Below the pieces are notes generated by a model. The model did not search any database. It was not told the origin of the DNA and was given only the letters and a program-made list of their open reading frames with translations. A stretch of 64,000 bases of DNA, taken from positions 723,095 through 787,094 of the forward strand of contig QEYB01000556.1 of NCBI GenBank assembly GCA_017562135.1. Reading direction: 5' to 3'. The stretch comes from Dipylidium caninum. Lineage: Eukaryota; Platyhelminthes; Cestoda; Cyclophyllidea; Dipylidiidae. Positions 25,571 to 38,497 of this stretch are shown piece after piece. The translations under genes and the position numbers were made by a program. Numbering within the stretch: position 1 is the stretch's first letter; each line of letters starts with the position of its first letter.

Positions 25571-27274
25571 AGCATTCCGGAGGCACATCATCGGGGAAGC
25601 AGCCTACGATGCAAGATACTCCCTTACCACTAGTTCACGATAATGAATGACCGCTGAACTTAACAATCCAGATGTGCCCTCATTCTCCCAATCTGCTTCG
25701 CCGGGTTAATTCACTACTTCCAACCACGAAGCCGATGTGTAATTCTCAAACAGGAAATGATATAGGCAACATGGTGACAGCGTGTCCGACAGAAAGACTA
25801 TTTAATTTCCACATTTATTCGGTGGAATTAGTTGCTTCTTACAGAATGGCACAATTACTCGCTTCTTTGCACTCACTTTTTAACAGCAATCAAACCACAT
25901 CGTAGCGTATAAGTTAATGAAGGGTAACCATTGTGCCCATCACAGCAAATCTGCTTTGAATGTTTGAAGTCGCTCTAGAAAGAAGTCATATCAAGAATAG
26001 TCTACTTCTTCCTTCTGCTTGTTTCCGCTTTCCTTCTTCCCTCTCTCCCTCCACGCCACTCATCACCCTTCCCAGAATGGTCCTGCCTCACCTCTGTAGT
26101 GAAGCAATTCGGCGTCTTGACAAGAGGGCAAAAGCGAATGTTTCAAGACCGCTTGCTTGGTGGTGTATGGATGTTTTTCTCTCACGGTTCATCTTTTTGA
26201 GGATTTTTGCTAACTGTCAGCTGTTTCAGGACTGCGCCCAACGCCCTCCTTCCCTACTAATTCATCTCTTTTCACGGCCCCAATCCTGCCTCTACCTCAG
26301 TGTCTGATGCTGAAGAAGGCAGAGACGTCGTCCAGCAGCTCACTATTTTTCGCCTACAGCGCTTTCTGTTGTTTGATAATTCCACCTTCCTAAAATGCTC
26401 TCCGTGCTGCTCAAACAGACTCAATTGACACCAAACCTCCCGTGTGTCCTAGTTGATGATACCTCATTTACATCGAGGAAACTGCACCATATGGAGCAGA
26501 TCAGCCCGAATACATTCATTTACTGTCATCCAGAGTGTTCAATATGGGCAAAAAAAAATAACGTCTGCAGAAATCGCTCACAACAATCCCAAAACCCGCT
26601 GGTTCACTTTCCCATCGAAAACGCCCACAGCCTAGTACCGATAATGAATTACTTAACGGCTTGCGGACCTGCAAGTTGTTCGTCATACCGTAATTTAAAA
26701 GCATCCACAACAAAAAGTACCGACCCGCAAACTACTCCACTTGATGACAATACTTGGGTGCAATGACGTCATCTTTAATACCTCCTAACTAACAGACCAT
26801 TCTAAAATAAATATGGCCTCACAAAAGGCCTTGTAGCAATAAGCAGCACTTCCCCAGTACTTGTTTCATTCTATCGAGTAAGACAATTCAGAAATAATGG
26901 GCAGTCTACAGCCGTACGAAAGCAAAGCGCACAGACTCCAAGGCTAATCAGGAATACCCGTCTAATTTTAGCAAGTGTAAACAGAATTTGAAAACCAAAA
27001 GTGGATAAAACGTACTCACACCGAATGCTTTACCAATTCTGAGAAAAATATTTTGTGGTTGACTGAAGCAAACACTGCAACCCACTGAATCTATTCCATG
27101 AATTGACCTATTCAGTAATCGTAATGTGCCATCCAAAATGACATACTGTAGCGATAGGGAAAGGGCAATATGGGAGATTATTTTAAAACCATTGTTACAA
27201 ATATACGACCTAAAAAGCCGATTAACTGAGCGCAGGACTGTACAGCAGGCGCGCCGAAAAAGTCCTATTGGAAC
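25571..27274. other. Intergenic, unassigned frames only
   Basis: A 123-codon frame at 26395-26766 (+) and shorter ones around 25960-26307 have plausible amino-acid composition, but I recognise no motif and cannot link them by splice sites. They could be exons of an unknown gene. Confidence 0.35.
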
Positions 27275-27459
27275 ATGAAACGGCTACTAGATGATGAGTT
27301 GTCTGAAGAAGGGGAAGCATTAGGCGATTCAGGAGTATCGGCGCTGCCAGGAAAGAGATTACTGAGAAAGCTTGAACCACCACCCCTTCCGGTTGGAGAC
27401 GCTTGCTCCTCAAGCGATTCTGGTTGTTCTAAAATCAAAAAGGTTGCTATTAATGAAAT
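27275..27459 (+). CDS. Orphan first exon of an unknown gene
   Basis: An ATG in good context (AACATGA) opens a frame of 61 codons that runs straight into a consensus donor (GAAAT|GTAAGT). The peptide starts MKRLLDDELSEEGEAL, is acidic and then Pro/Ser-rich, and ends SKIKKVAINE. It resembles no family I can name. No following exon could be found on this strand before 31910. The opposite strand carries TIM17 from 27646, so the gene either nests around TIM17 or the exon is spurious. Confidence 0.35.
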
Positions 27460-27645
27460 GTAAGTAGCAAATAGGAAATAACAAAACAGAATGTTTAATC
27501 AAAGACAACCTACAATAGGCAAAGAACAAGCCTGTAAAACTCCAACTAAATTAAAAAATTGAATATGATAACCACAGGAATCGAAGTAATTGTTTACAAT
27601 CACGATAAAGCGAACCGGTAAAATTCGAATACATGTCACAACAAC

Positions 27646-28256
27646 TTAGAGGCAGATCACAGAGATGGCCCGGGTAGAATGCTTCAAACCCAAATCACTA
27701 GATAATTGTAGCATACGCATAAGCATGGGTGCAAGACGGCTCATCATGATTCCCAGGCCTTCGATAATAGCGAGTATGATGCCACCAACGACGGCCTGAC
27801 CAGCCATTGCCGCGGGACCATGACGCACAGCTAAGACGGCACCTGTGATTGCCCCGCTTGTGATTGAATTCCAAGGATCTTCCTTCTGCCGAACAAATAC
27901 CAAAGTGCAGTCTACAGCGGTGAACATACCACCCCACACTGCGAAGGCACCACCGAGAAGGGGCGCCTTCATACGACTCTGTACAAAGGCGGAAGAAAGC
28001 TTGCGAAGTCTTCCAGTCGGACCATTCCGATAACCTTTGTAGGCATGTATTAATCCGCCACCAATGGTACCCATTGCAAAGGCCGCACCACAGTCGCTGA
28101 TAATTCGGAAAGGACTGCAAAAAGCAATAATAAAATATGATCGATAGATAAATTAAGGCCTAAAACAAACAGGCAATAGCGCTGAACGACTTGGAAGTGG
28201 ATAACATGAGCACCTTACGGCAGTACGCACCATGGCTCCCTGGCGTATTCCTCCAT
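27646..28256 (-). CDS. TIMM17: TIM17 inner-membrane translocase subunit
   Basis: TIM17 is a core subunit of the TIM23 complex, which imports presequence proteins across the mitochondrial inner membrane. Two exons, 28256-28231 and 28114-27646, join in phase to 495 nt, or 164 residues. Exon 1 gives MEEYAREP and the split Cys codon. Exon 2 gives [20 protein letters not shown], then [23 protein letters not shown] and MAGQAVVGG. These are the signature blocks of TIM17, with four hydrophobic segments of the PRAT family. Length and order match animal TIM17. The intron is 116 nt with donor GTGCGT. Confidence 0.97.
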
Positions 28257-31200
28257 GTTCCACCCGTAAAGAAGCGAGCCGGTGGTCAAGGAGAGCGCTA
28301 AGAGTAAGCACGCTAAAACAATGAGAGGCAACGTCAAAGACTGATCTCTTGCTAAGAATTGGGAAAAAACTTTATCCAAAAATCAAAGCGTTCTGCAATA
28401 ACGTTCCACGAAGTTGGAAAAATTTTAGAATTTGTGAGGCTGAATTTCGGACAAAATATCCGAATTTACGCATAATAAATCTTAGGGTAAGGCCCTGAGT
28501 TAACCCTTCCCACTGAACTTTCCCCAAAATACTTTGGTATAACTTGCCATCAAAAACATGCATACAAACAATAATTCCTAAGAAACTTAATTATTTTTAT
28601 ATTCAAAACACCAACCTTGACAAATATATCACTCTTTACTTGGTTTTCTGGCACCATTTCGTAAAATAATGCCCACAATGCGTCATAGGTTTATGAGAAC
28701 GCGTATCACGTGACTGTGTGACTTCCCGCTTACCTGCAAGCGTGTTACGGTCGGAGTAAACCTCGCTCTCCCTTCCTGGTCATTATAATACTGAATGAAG
28801 TTTCCCATTTAGTCGGAATCCATTGGAATGTGACACAAACACTTACACTCGATGCCGGCGATATCTCAACTGCTCGACAAGTGTATTTAGAAGTCGAAAA
28901 TGATTGAATGACATTTCCCCCTTTATTGGACTTTTCTACTTTACACAGAATGTTGGAATTCTTGAGACAAATTTCCATTTCATAGAAAGATATACATCAC
29001 CGTTTAAACGATATTCGTAGAAACGAACACTCTGATGCATATTGGTCCTCTTTGTCAAAACCACACACAAACACACACACATATATATATATATATTTTA
29101 GTTATAATGCAACATTTATATCATTATTGGCTCATCACTTCTTGTAATTGACAGCCGGCTTTTGACATAGCCACACAAGTGAAAATCCTCATATCTTTAC
29201 ACTCCAATTGTAAGGTGTTCCCGTCGATACTCGACCGTGAACTTTTTGCGGAAAATTCGGTTTTTTTAATTTTCTTGGGTAATTCTTTCTCCTTCATTGT
29301 ATTGGTCCCGGTGATATTACATTACATTTTGTCTAGTTCGTGAGCCATGTCATAACTAGCATTATTGCGATCCGTATTCATTTGGGGTCCCTGAGCACCT
29401 GGAATTTTCTCCAACAACATTCTTTATAAGCCTATTGGGATTCGTAATATTGCAGGTAAGTCAAGTTTGACCCGAAGTTCTGTTGTGAGTGACCCATAAT
29501 ATGGCAAAAGCAGCAATTGTAGCCAGACTTCGATACAGTTCGAGTACAAAGGATTTGGAGTTGATATAGTCCAAAAAGCAACTTACTCGTTATAGACACG
29601 TTCTCGGAATCTTGTTGCGTGTTTAAGTAATCTTTAAAAAGAGGCATCGAGAATATTTGGCTTAGGCTGTCTCTTGTAAATGTATCCAAATAGAAAGCAA
29701 TATAATTGACTATATTCCTCGACTAATAGTCTTAAAAATTGGCCAATGGCATTAGCCCCTGTTGATTACAACCGTAATAAATGCTCAGAAATCTGCTTTC
29801 ACCATATCGGATTTGCACAGTGTCTTCCCGCCCCATCCTTGTTCTGCATATATATAGTTTTCAAAAATAGGTTTGTCCACGAGATCATCGGATGAACACA
29901 AGTTAAAAAATTTGTTGGTTGTTCCACATTAGAAACTATTCATGTTACTGTCGTGTTTTGGCCAGGTATAAATTGTAAGTTTGGGGGAAATTCTCCGTAT
30001 TCCCCAAAAAGAACCCGTTGGAATTGTTTTCACCCTGTACAGTTTTACTTTCGACTATACTTTCGCTCCTTATAATCCTATTTTTGTGTCGTCTCACACT
30101 TCTTACTTCCTCTCTATCTTCACTGGATTCGTTCGTTTCGTGGAGTCATCCGTCGGCCATCATTGTAATTTCTTCATCCGTAGCGGATGATCTGATCATA
30201 ATTCATACTTTTAAGGTGCAATAACTTTTCAATTGGCCTATTCGTTGCCAAGATTAACTTGGCTAAGAATCTAAGTCGAGATTAGTCCACACAAGTATTT
30301 CAGAGAGAAATAGGGCACATCGCCAATAAGCAAGTCCAGTTAAAAAATGACTTTAGCGCCGTAGGAGCGTCGTTCGAGTTGACACTTCAGATAAGCGGAC
30401 TCTTGTGATTCTAAGGTACCGATAAGGATAATATTACTAGTTAATGTCCAATTTGCATCTTACTCCATATCATGCAGTTTCCGAATTTCGGTCTTAATAA
30501 GTAATTGGATAAAGGGATGTCCGTAGTGACTCTATCGGCGAAGAGAGTTGGGGCACCTTTGATGTCATGAGACTCGGTATAGGAGTGCAGGAGGGAAGAA
30601 CGAGTAACATGTTCATCCAGAAATGCATATGCTCATCTAACTGAAAGGCTTTTATTGCGAACGTCATAGTACATGTCTTTGTATGTACAACAAGCTTGTG
30701 TAATAGAATGGGAAATTGTGCCACGGGAATTGTACGCCTTTGAGTGATCGGAAAAGATTAGGAATTACTCACGAGCGCTTAGTCACATGTCGGAAAAGAG
30801 CGGGCCAATTCAATCATGAAAAAACCAAATTATTGAACTCCTCTCACGGTAGCATAAAATTCACTGAGAACAAAAGAATTAGAAAAAACATAAAAAGATA
30901 TTGTGTAGCACTTCCTCTTTTTTTGAACCATTCCCGAATTTACTTGCCTCTCCCTCATAGGTGCCTCATTGTATATCACAACGACCAGCCTCACTGATTT
31001 GGCAAAGAGTTACAAATCTATACATGCCAATGCTGCCTTCATTTGTGGTGTAATTTTGGAAGATGGCGTCTTAAATCAAAAGATATTCACAGAAGAGTAT
31101 AACATATATGCAGCCAGCTCATGAACTGGTATCAAACGAAAAACACATCTCGAAGGAAGAACAAAGAACTCCGGTGATAGAATGCTGACCGACCTGTTTC

Positions 31201-31909
31201 AAACTTAATGAAACTCGTAAGTAATACTAAAGTGGATAAAAACAATGCACAAAATAAACCTTCTTAAACAATTGTGAACACCTGGTGTGAAAGCGGTAAA
31301 AGGATAGCGTCGCCTTCATGGGTTTTGCATCGCGGTGCTGTCAAAAATCTTGATGATTACTGAACGGTAAAGAAGAGCATTTGGAGGTTCAGGGCGAATG
31401 TTTGCGTAAATATCATGACAAGTGACAGGATAAAGTCCAGGTTTGCGGTAGGATATTGGTACCAGCATTTTTCAACCAAAATGTTGTGGTAGCAGTGTTT
31501 AAAGAGTTTTGCCGCAGACTGTCTTCCGCACTGCCGTAATTGCAAATCGATTTGTGATTTGGACAGCAAACATCTAAAGTAAACAAGGGGAGCAAATGTT
31601 GCAAGAGATTTACACCTCCTTTACTTAACAAAGTCCCCACTAATATCGTCGCTTAATAAATGGTAACCACAAGAATTTCCAAGAGCTTTGGAGATTAAAC
31701 TTGCCTTTTTATCCCAGTATTAGAAATAAGTAGGTTTTACCGATTGGTATTGTGTGCTCATTTTCGTACCAAATTTGAATTTCACACGGCCCGATGATTG
31801 AATTTCACCGGTAAAAAAATAAATTGGGTGTGATTACGTGCATTGACGTTCGTCAATGCTGAATAGCTTGTTTTATTGCATCCTGTTTTCATTTGCGATC
31901 TTTCGGAGG
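28257..31909. other. Intergenic, AT-rich, one dinucleotide repeat
   Basis: No gene recognised. A mixed (CA)n(TA)n microsatellite lies at about 29066-29098. The stretch contains the promoters of TIM17 (leftward) and of the RBM5/10 gene (rightward). Confidence 0.45.
29066..29098. repeat. (CA)n(TA)n microsatellite
   Basis: Runs of ACACACA merge into TATATATATATA. Confidence 0.8.
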
Positions 31910-34900
31910 ATGGAGGGCTACGATGAATTTCAGCAAGGAAAGGTGTTTGGTGGGGCTTATCGCGACTCTTTTGACTACAAGTAATAAGTTGATTTCTCGA
32001 TAGATGACATTTTCAGCCAAACGCCTACCAATCCCCAAGAGAATATGTCGCTATCCACACTTCTGTTTAACGATATGCCTGCGTCCGTATCGGAACGTGA
32101 CGTAAGTTTTTGTTTCCGTTTGATTTTTCAGCTACGACATGCACTCGAAGATGAGAAAGTCAGGTTTATCGACTTGCGTTTCATGAGGGATAGGTCAAGG
32201 TGCTTTGCTTTCGTTGATTTCGCACCGGAAGAAGCCGTTAACTTTATACGCAACTGTCGAGTCTGTTTTCTTTCGTTACTGACTACTTTTTTAGAATGAG
32301 ATAAAAGTTCGTGGCTTTAAAGTTCTCTTTGACTATGCTGATCCCAAAGATGAGGCCATAAGATTCGAACGCAGCCATGCTAACGATTCTCGCTTCTCGG
32401 GTAACGTTGAGGAGCCCACATCCAATATTATGGTTCGGGGAATACCGCCAGATATAGACGAGCGTGACGTAAGTGTTGGTAATTTTCGTTTAATTTGCTT
32501 CCAGATAATCGAGGAACTCAACCGCAACAATATCCGTTATGCAGATGTCCGTGTTATACGCGATAGAGTAACAGGTTGGTTTTTCACATGTTCCCATGCT
32601 TTTACTCATTTCTTTAACAATACAAAATTTTACCTGTCATAATCAACTTTGCGTGGTTGGCGCTTAATTCGGGTGACGCAAAACAAATGTAGAGGAAGCT
32701 ACAGCAGTCGATGCCTGGGGTAGTCTTTTGTTCTCTATCATGACTACCCTTTCCGGGAACTTTGTTGAACACGGGATGTCAATGTTAATGCTGTCGGGTC
32801 TTCCTTTTCAATAGGTGTGTCAAGAGGCTTCGGCTTTATCGAATTCGCTTCCACGCAGGAAGCCATTCATTGGATGGATGCACAAAAAGTAAATCTCTTT
32901 CACTGCGCCGAGATCGACTTCGTACCAATGAGTCTATTTCTTATATTATTCACATTTCGTAGTACTCTTTCAAGGTCCCCATACAAAAACTCGATATCAT
33001 GATGTTACATTATTCTCTCTTGTATTTCAGGGCCTGCTTCACGTTCGCCGGCATGTCATGCGTCTCAATTTCAGTTCTCCTCGAAATCAGTCGGATACTA
33101 ACAGGAATGATACAAGCCATAGGGAATCGCGCTTTGGAAATAGCCATAATGCCACCTCGGGATCTCTGGCATCGGGTGACTGGAGATGTTTCAGGGTGGG
33201 TGTCAACTTCTACCTTCATATTGTGGTCCATTTGCCGATACGTTGAAACTGTCGGAATTGTTCTGTTCTCGAGATCCATGTGTACACGCTTTCCAGTGAA
33301 CATCCTTTCAACAAACATTGACCATTGTACTAATGGAATCGCACATTGGTGTTGATTGATATCGCTTTAGTGTTCGAGTCACAACTTCAAGCGTCGCGAA
33401 TTCTGTTTTCGCTGCCAACACCCGCGTTCCCAAGTTCAACCAAATACAAACGCCTACACGTCAGATGGTTCTGATCTGGTTGGCACAACCCCGTGTAATA
33501 GTAAGCTGTATTTTAAATTTGCTGGCAAATGGTTTGCTCTTGAACCGTTTTGCTCCAAATATTGCGCAGTTGTGCTTAGTTTTTTAGTAGACTATGTTGT
33601 GTCTTGCAGCTTTGATTTTACGTTGTTTGGATGCTTTCACTACGGAATCGAACATCCAAGCTGCCTTTAATGAACAACACAATGTGCAGATAAAGCAGTG
33701 TTATGTTGTTCGTGATAGTGGCACGAGTTCCTCACGCTTTGCTGTCGCGGAATTACCAACTGTGGCCGATGCTTACAAGGTTGTGGATACGATTATGAAA
33801 GAACACAAGATTTTTGAAATAGAAGGCAAAGCGATTGCTATAAACTACGCCAAAAATAATTTCAAGTAAGGTTTTTGACTGTCGTGGTAGTAAGATTACT
33901 TACCCAGTATTTGATAAATTTTTAAAGAAGGCTATAGTTTACTTGTTCAGTATTTTCCTATTAAACTGCTTTTTTCAGCACACTAATGACCACCCTCAAA
34001 ACGGAAAGCACTTTGAGTGAATCCACACTTGCCAGTCATTCCCAGTCGAATTCTACCGTGAACAATGTAAGTGGGTACAGTTCATATGCTCCGGTGCAGA
34101 TCTCGGTGCCACCGCCGCCTTTGCCTTCCTCCGGTGTTGCAGTTGCTCAAGCAGCAATACAGATGAAACAAACAGAGGCGCGCCTCGCCTCAATTGTTGC
34201 GCAGTCGGTGCACCATCCCCAGGGGCTTCTTGGCTATCCCCCGCAACATGGTTCTTCTACTGTTAGACCTCAATCTTATCTTTCGACCCTGTCTACTTTT
34301 CCTGCTCCAACGATGCCGTTTAACGCCTCCACAGCTGCTACAACCGAATACCGTAATATCCTCAACTCTTTTTTACATCAATGTTTAATTGTTTTTCTTT
34401 TACAATTCCAATTGTGCTATATGCCTTTCGCAACTAGTTCGTATTTTATTTTACAGCGTTTCCTGATACCGCCAAGTTTTTCTACGACGAAACGATCCGC
34501 TACTATTATGATCCATTGACTGGTTTGCTCTACGAACCCAATACTCGCTATTTTTTCGATCGTACTACTCAGCAATACTATCACTACGATTCTTCACGAA
34601 GCCTTTACGTTCCTGCTTTGGAAGTCGCCAAGCAGCAAAATAAAACCGAAACAACTAAAAGCATCGAAGAACCTACTAAGAAAAAGGATAAAAAGGACAA
34701 GGAAAAAACTGCACAAAAAATTGCTAAAGAGATGGAAAAGTGGGCCAAACGTATGAATTCACAAAAGGAAGCTACTGCTGCGGCACCTAAAGTTGAACAA
34801 ATCAGTGTAAGTACTCCATTCCCTAACCACTAGTCTGTCTTATTTCGGTACTTCATGGCCTTAGCTTCCCCTCTTTTTTGTGATTTCTTGAGGAGTCTGA

Positions 34901-35999
34901 AAGTAGTAAAACAGCAGATATGGGGCTATGCAATACTCCAAGCAGCATCAAGCGCGTCTATTTCGAGTAATTTACCGACGACTCCAGGATTGGTGGCTCA
35001 GTATGGAGGCGAAGATAGTGAAGAAGATGAGGTCATCCAACCGGACGAAAAGGAGCTCGAGGCACAAGTAACCACAGAAGAATCCAAGTAAGTTTTAACT
35101 TGGACAGCTTAATACTGAATTGACCCATAATGTGTTTTGTGGGACTGGATAATAAAGCCTATGTGTTCATGATTTATTTTCGATGGTACTTTCAGACTCA
35201 TGGATTGGACAAAGCTGGCTTGTCTTCTGTGTTCTCGTGGCTTCAAAGACGTTGAGACAATGCAGAAGCATCGTGTCTTCTCCAATCTTCATCTTCAAAA
35301 CTTAAACAAACTTCGTTCTAAATGTGGTCTGAAAGAAATATCTGCACTTCCTGTACAACAGCAACAAACGCAGAAGCTGGAGACCCAGACTCACGCCGAA
35401 GCAATTGAGTCACTAATGCAGTTGGGCGCTGCTGCCGCTAACAACCACGCGAGGGACGTGGCGGCTATTAGGCAGCAATCAAACTCCTCTCCGCCCTATG
35501 GCTCATCTCGAGTGGTCGTTATCGCGACAGAGCACGAGAAAGGAGGGAAAAGTTTGGCACCGTGCCTCCCCCAAGGTTCGATCACCAGGAAGAGGACTCG
35601 TTGAAGGCACCCTCTCCGCACTGCGCCGCGGAACAGCCATGCGCTTTGGCTCCGCCGTCGCCAGCAGCCAGTAATGGTAAAAACTCGCTTAATTGACCTC
35701 ATGGTCGAGCTGTTCTCGTTTTATTATTGAAGTTACTTTTTGAGTCATCACTGAACATGCAATTGATTTTAGGTGCTCCCGGTGGTAATGTTGGCAGTCG
35801 CTTAATGGAGAAAATGGGCTGGCAGGCGGGACAGGGTCTGGGGAAATCCAACCAGGGTCGAACACAATTAGTTGAGCCTGAATTTCGAGAATTCGGTGTC
35901 GGCCTAGGTGTTAAAGCGTCTAAGCGTCTTCCTCCTGCGGACAACTACAAAGACAATGTGAAGCGTGCCATGTACGCTCGCTATCACGAATTAGGATAA
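31910..35999 (+). CDS. RBM5: RBM5/RBM10-type splicing regulator with an extra RRM
   Basis: This is a nuclear RNA-binding regulator of splicing. The domains in order are as follows. RRM-a has its RNP1 as RCFAFVDF at 32200-32222. RRM-b starts NIMVRGIPPDIDERD near 32425 and has RNP1 as SRGFGFIEF near 32822. A RanBP2-type zinc finger is split by an intron: WRC-FR-C, then N and FCFRC near 33180 and 33375-33410. A further RRM covers 33600-33865. An OCRE domain with repeated aromatic units (FFYDETIRYYYD, YFFDRTTQQYYHYD) lies at about 34455-34610. A C2H2 finger (CLLCSRGF...H...H) starts near 35215, and a C-terminal G-patch (GGNVGSRLMEKMGWQAGQGLG) covers 35770-35850. Human RBM5/10 has only one RRM before the zinc finger. 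Small introns at 31981-32016 and 32102-32131 are clear. The frame breaks once near 35510, where the YRDRARERREKFG block is shifted by one base from the preceding sequence. Confidence 0.93.
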
Positions 36000-36504
36000 G
36001 ATTTATTCACGTTTTATTATGATCGTAGGCATCTATGTCCGTGTACAGTATATATAATAACCATTTCCTTTTTTCTACTAGACTTCGGTTGGTATCTGTC
36101 CCAAGGGTCCTGCGTGACTCTCCAAGTAGTGTTTTTGTGTTTATTGCTCTTCCAGAACTGCAGGCCTACCTCTAAGTGAGGGTGGGAAGCGTAGGTGGGA
36201 TTCCCGTTGGTGGAACCGTCATCACTAAATAGGATTTCAAAGCTAGCATGGTGGTTCGGCTCCGGTCGAGTTGGCTAGCGAGAAGGCCGATAGACTTCCC
36301 ACAACCCTGGGTACTCGCGTGGTTGCCCGTTCGCGAGATAGAGGCGGGGTTCTGTCACTTCGCAAACTCAATGTCCGTACTCAACGGGTCTGGGCCCCGC
36401 GTTATTAAGATATGATGTCAATGATTGGTTTATTTGGGTCGGATAAATGCCTTAGGCAGTATCGCACAGGTAGAAACGGAAGGTTGAGATAGAGGAGCGA
36501 GGTT
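36000..36504. other. Convergent spacer with a GC-rich block
   Basis: This lies between the 3' ends of the RBM5/10 gene and GPR89. A block of about 300 bases (36100-36400) is much richer in G and C than its surroundings and has no open frame. It could be a dispersed non-coding repeat. Confidence 0.4.
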
Positions 36505-38106
36505 TCATTGCCAATAATCATCGGCATCCATACGGGCTGAAGCGCTTTCGCCGGCCTGCCTGTGAGCAATATAGAGGAAGAAAGTGCTACACACAGTGCT
36601 GACCAGGAAAATGACGTCGAACCACCTGTGGTAAAAATGGAACTGGAGATCGCCCAGGATTTGTGTGAGGATTGTCCTGTATTCTGCAGTCATGTTCATC
36701 CGTAAAAGTACCACAGATGAGAGAAAGTACGTCCCCATAATATGTGCGATAAAGAGGACTATAACGTTAGACGACTTTGTGCTTGAAATTGCATAAAAAA
36801 ACTTGGTAAGAGTGAGTAGGAGTCCGCGTATAGAGGTGACCACAATGACTCCGACAAGCCAAAAAGAAATTTGCTGAGACCAGAAGGGCACATCAACACT
36901 GAATCCAAGGTAATGTACTACTATGTCAATACCGCGAGTAATGGGGTCCTGCAGTCCAACTCGATTAAACAAAATGTTAATAATGCTGACGACAATTTTC
37001 CATATACAATATCCGCAGAAGAAGTAGCCCAGAAAGTTGAAATATTGTCCCTTAAGCGTGCGAGAGAACCGAATTCTCTCTTCAGTACAGTGAAGTCTAT
37101 GCAGTTCTAAGAAAAGATGACGGCCAACCTCTTCGAGACTTGCAATCTAAGGTGGAAAATACAGTGTAACTTGACTTGAAGATGAGATTTGGTACAACGG
37201 AGCCAGGAAAACAAACCTCTTCTTTTAAGGTCCCGACACTAACGCTGCTGCCACTTAATTTATTTCCAACGGCATGTATCACCCCCCAGAAACCACTGTC
37301 ATTGTAGGCGGACTAAAAAGAGAATTGGGAAACTTACTTAAATCAAAACATAGGATAAAAACTACAAATACAGTTTGAAATCCTGATAATAAACAGAAAT
37401 AAAGCAAACGATTAAATGAACCATATAAGAAAAAGAAGGTCGAGGACACACCTTCTTTTCGATTTCGACGAGACAAAGACGACGCTTTTTAGCTAGTAGC
37501 ATATTTAGGGTTTGCATCAGTCGCCGTTCACCCAAGTCAATATCCACTCGGGACACAGGATGTATAAAGAGACTCATACATGTATACGGGTAATTGACAG
37601 CACCGAATCCGGACAGGAGAAGCCATTACGGTAACTCCTATAACACCAACCCTACCAATACAAGACTCAAAAGAAAACAATGAGTGACGAGGGCTTGAGA
37701 TGGGAAGAGATATACCTAGTTTCCAGAAAAGGTACACATATAAAAGAAACAGAATGGAAGAAGTGACAAGTCTTAATTTGAAATTGTTGGGAAGGAAGCC
37801 AAATGTTGTTGTTACGTAATATGCAATAAGATAAGGCAGCACGATAATAGTATCGATCAAAGTGAGCAATAGAACGAACTGCCAATGAAGTCTACGAGAA
37901 GATGAATCCAAAACATCGAGAATTTCGAAAATAACAAGCTCGAACATGAGACAGGATAGTGAAAAGGTAAAGGAGAACGCAACCACAACAGTCACTTGAC
38001 GAACTTCATAATCTTTGAACAGGTTACGAAGGAAAAATACCCATCCGCCCACGAAGAAGAAAAGTTGAGAGAACACAACGATGAGGGTGTCACAGACAAA
38101 CCCCAT
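36505..38106 (-). CDS. GPR89: GPR89/GPHR Golgi pH regulator, one frame break
   Basis: This is a multi-pass anion channel of the Golgi/ER membrane. Exon 1 (38106 downward) gives MGFVCDTLIVVFSQ, LFKDYEVRQV, FELVIFEILDVL, FWKLG and RVGVIGVTVMA. Sequence matching the next conserved block (LSGFGAVNYPYTCMSLF) follows immediately, but in another frame: one extra T at about 37620-37621 on the coding strand breaks the reading. Further exons carry ERRLMQTLN (37500s), NDSGFWGVIHAVGNK (37270-37310) and LEEVGRHLF...RTLKGQYFNFLGYFF (37000-37140). The long last exon, to stop at 36505, has RGIDIVVHYLGF, FWSQQISFWLVG, RGLLLTLTKFFYAIS, SSNVIVLF and FHFYHRWFDVIF. These are hallmark blocks of the family. It shares a 391-bp divergent promoter region with ODAD2. 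Confidence 0.95.
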
Positions 38107-38497
38107 ACAGGACTGCGTCCTGATTAGCTTATAGTACTTTTTAATAAGTGCGGCTCACACGCAAAACTAGTTAGACCGCGCAACATTTCAACATCACCAA
38201 AAATTTGTGTCATTGTCAAGCTTAAATAAAATTTTGTACTTTTATAAAAATTTGCAAGAATTTACAGTTTGTACGCATTTAAAAAATTAGTGAGGATTGT
38301 TGTTGATTAGGGTTTATTAAACAAAAAAGCATTACCGTAGGTCCTTATATAAAGAACTCCCTACCATTTACTATAAAAAACAAAATTTAGATATCGCGAG
38401 GTGCGAATTTTTTTACAAAGTTGTTTGCATGCGTGACAAAGGTTATCTCTACGGTATTTTCACTCCGGCGCACAACTAAAAATTTCGGCTTTGGACG
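38107..38497. promoter_or_regulatory. Divergent promoter region GPR89 / ODAD2
   Basis: Only 391 bases separate the two start codons on opposite strands, so both promoters must lie here. The stretch is AT-rich; no TATA box at a standard distance is obvious. Confidence 0.5.

Noticed and set aside
26395..26766. A 123-codon + strand frame rich in Ser, Thr and Asn
   Set aside because: Could be an exon, but no family resemblance and no splice partner; not strong enough to call.
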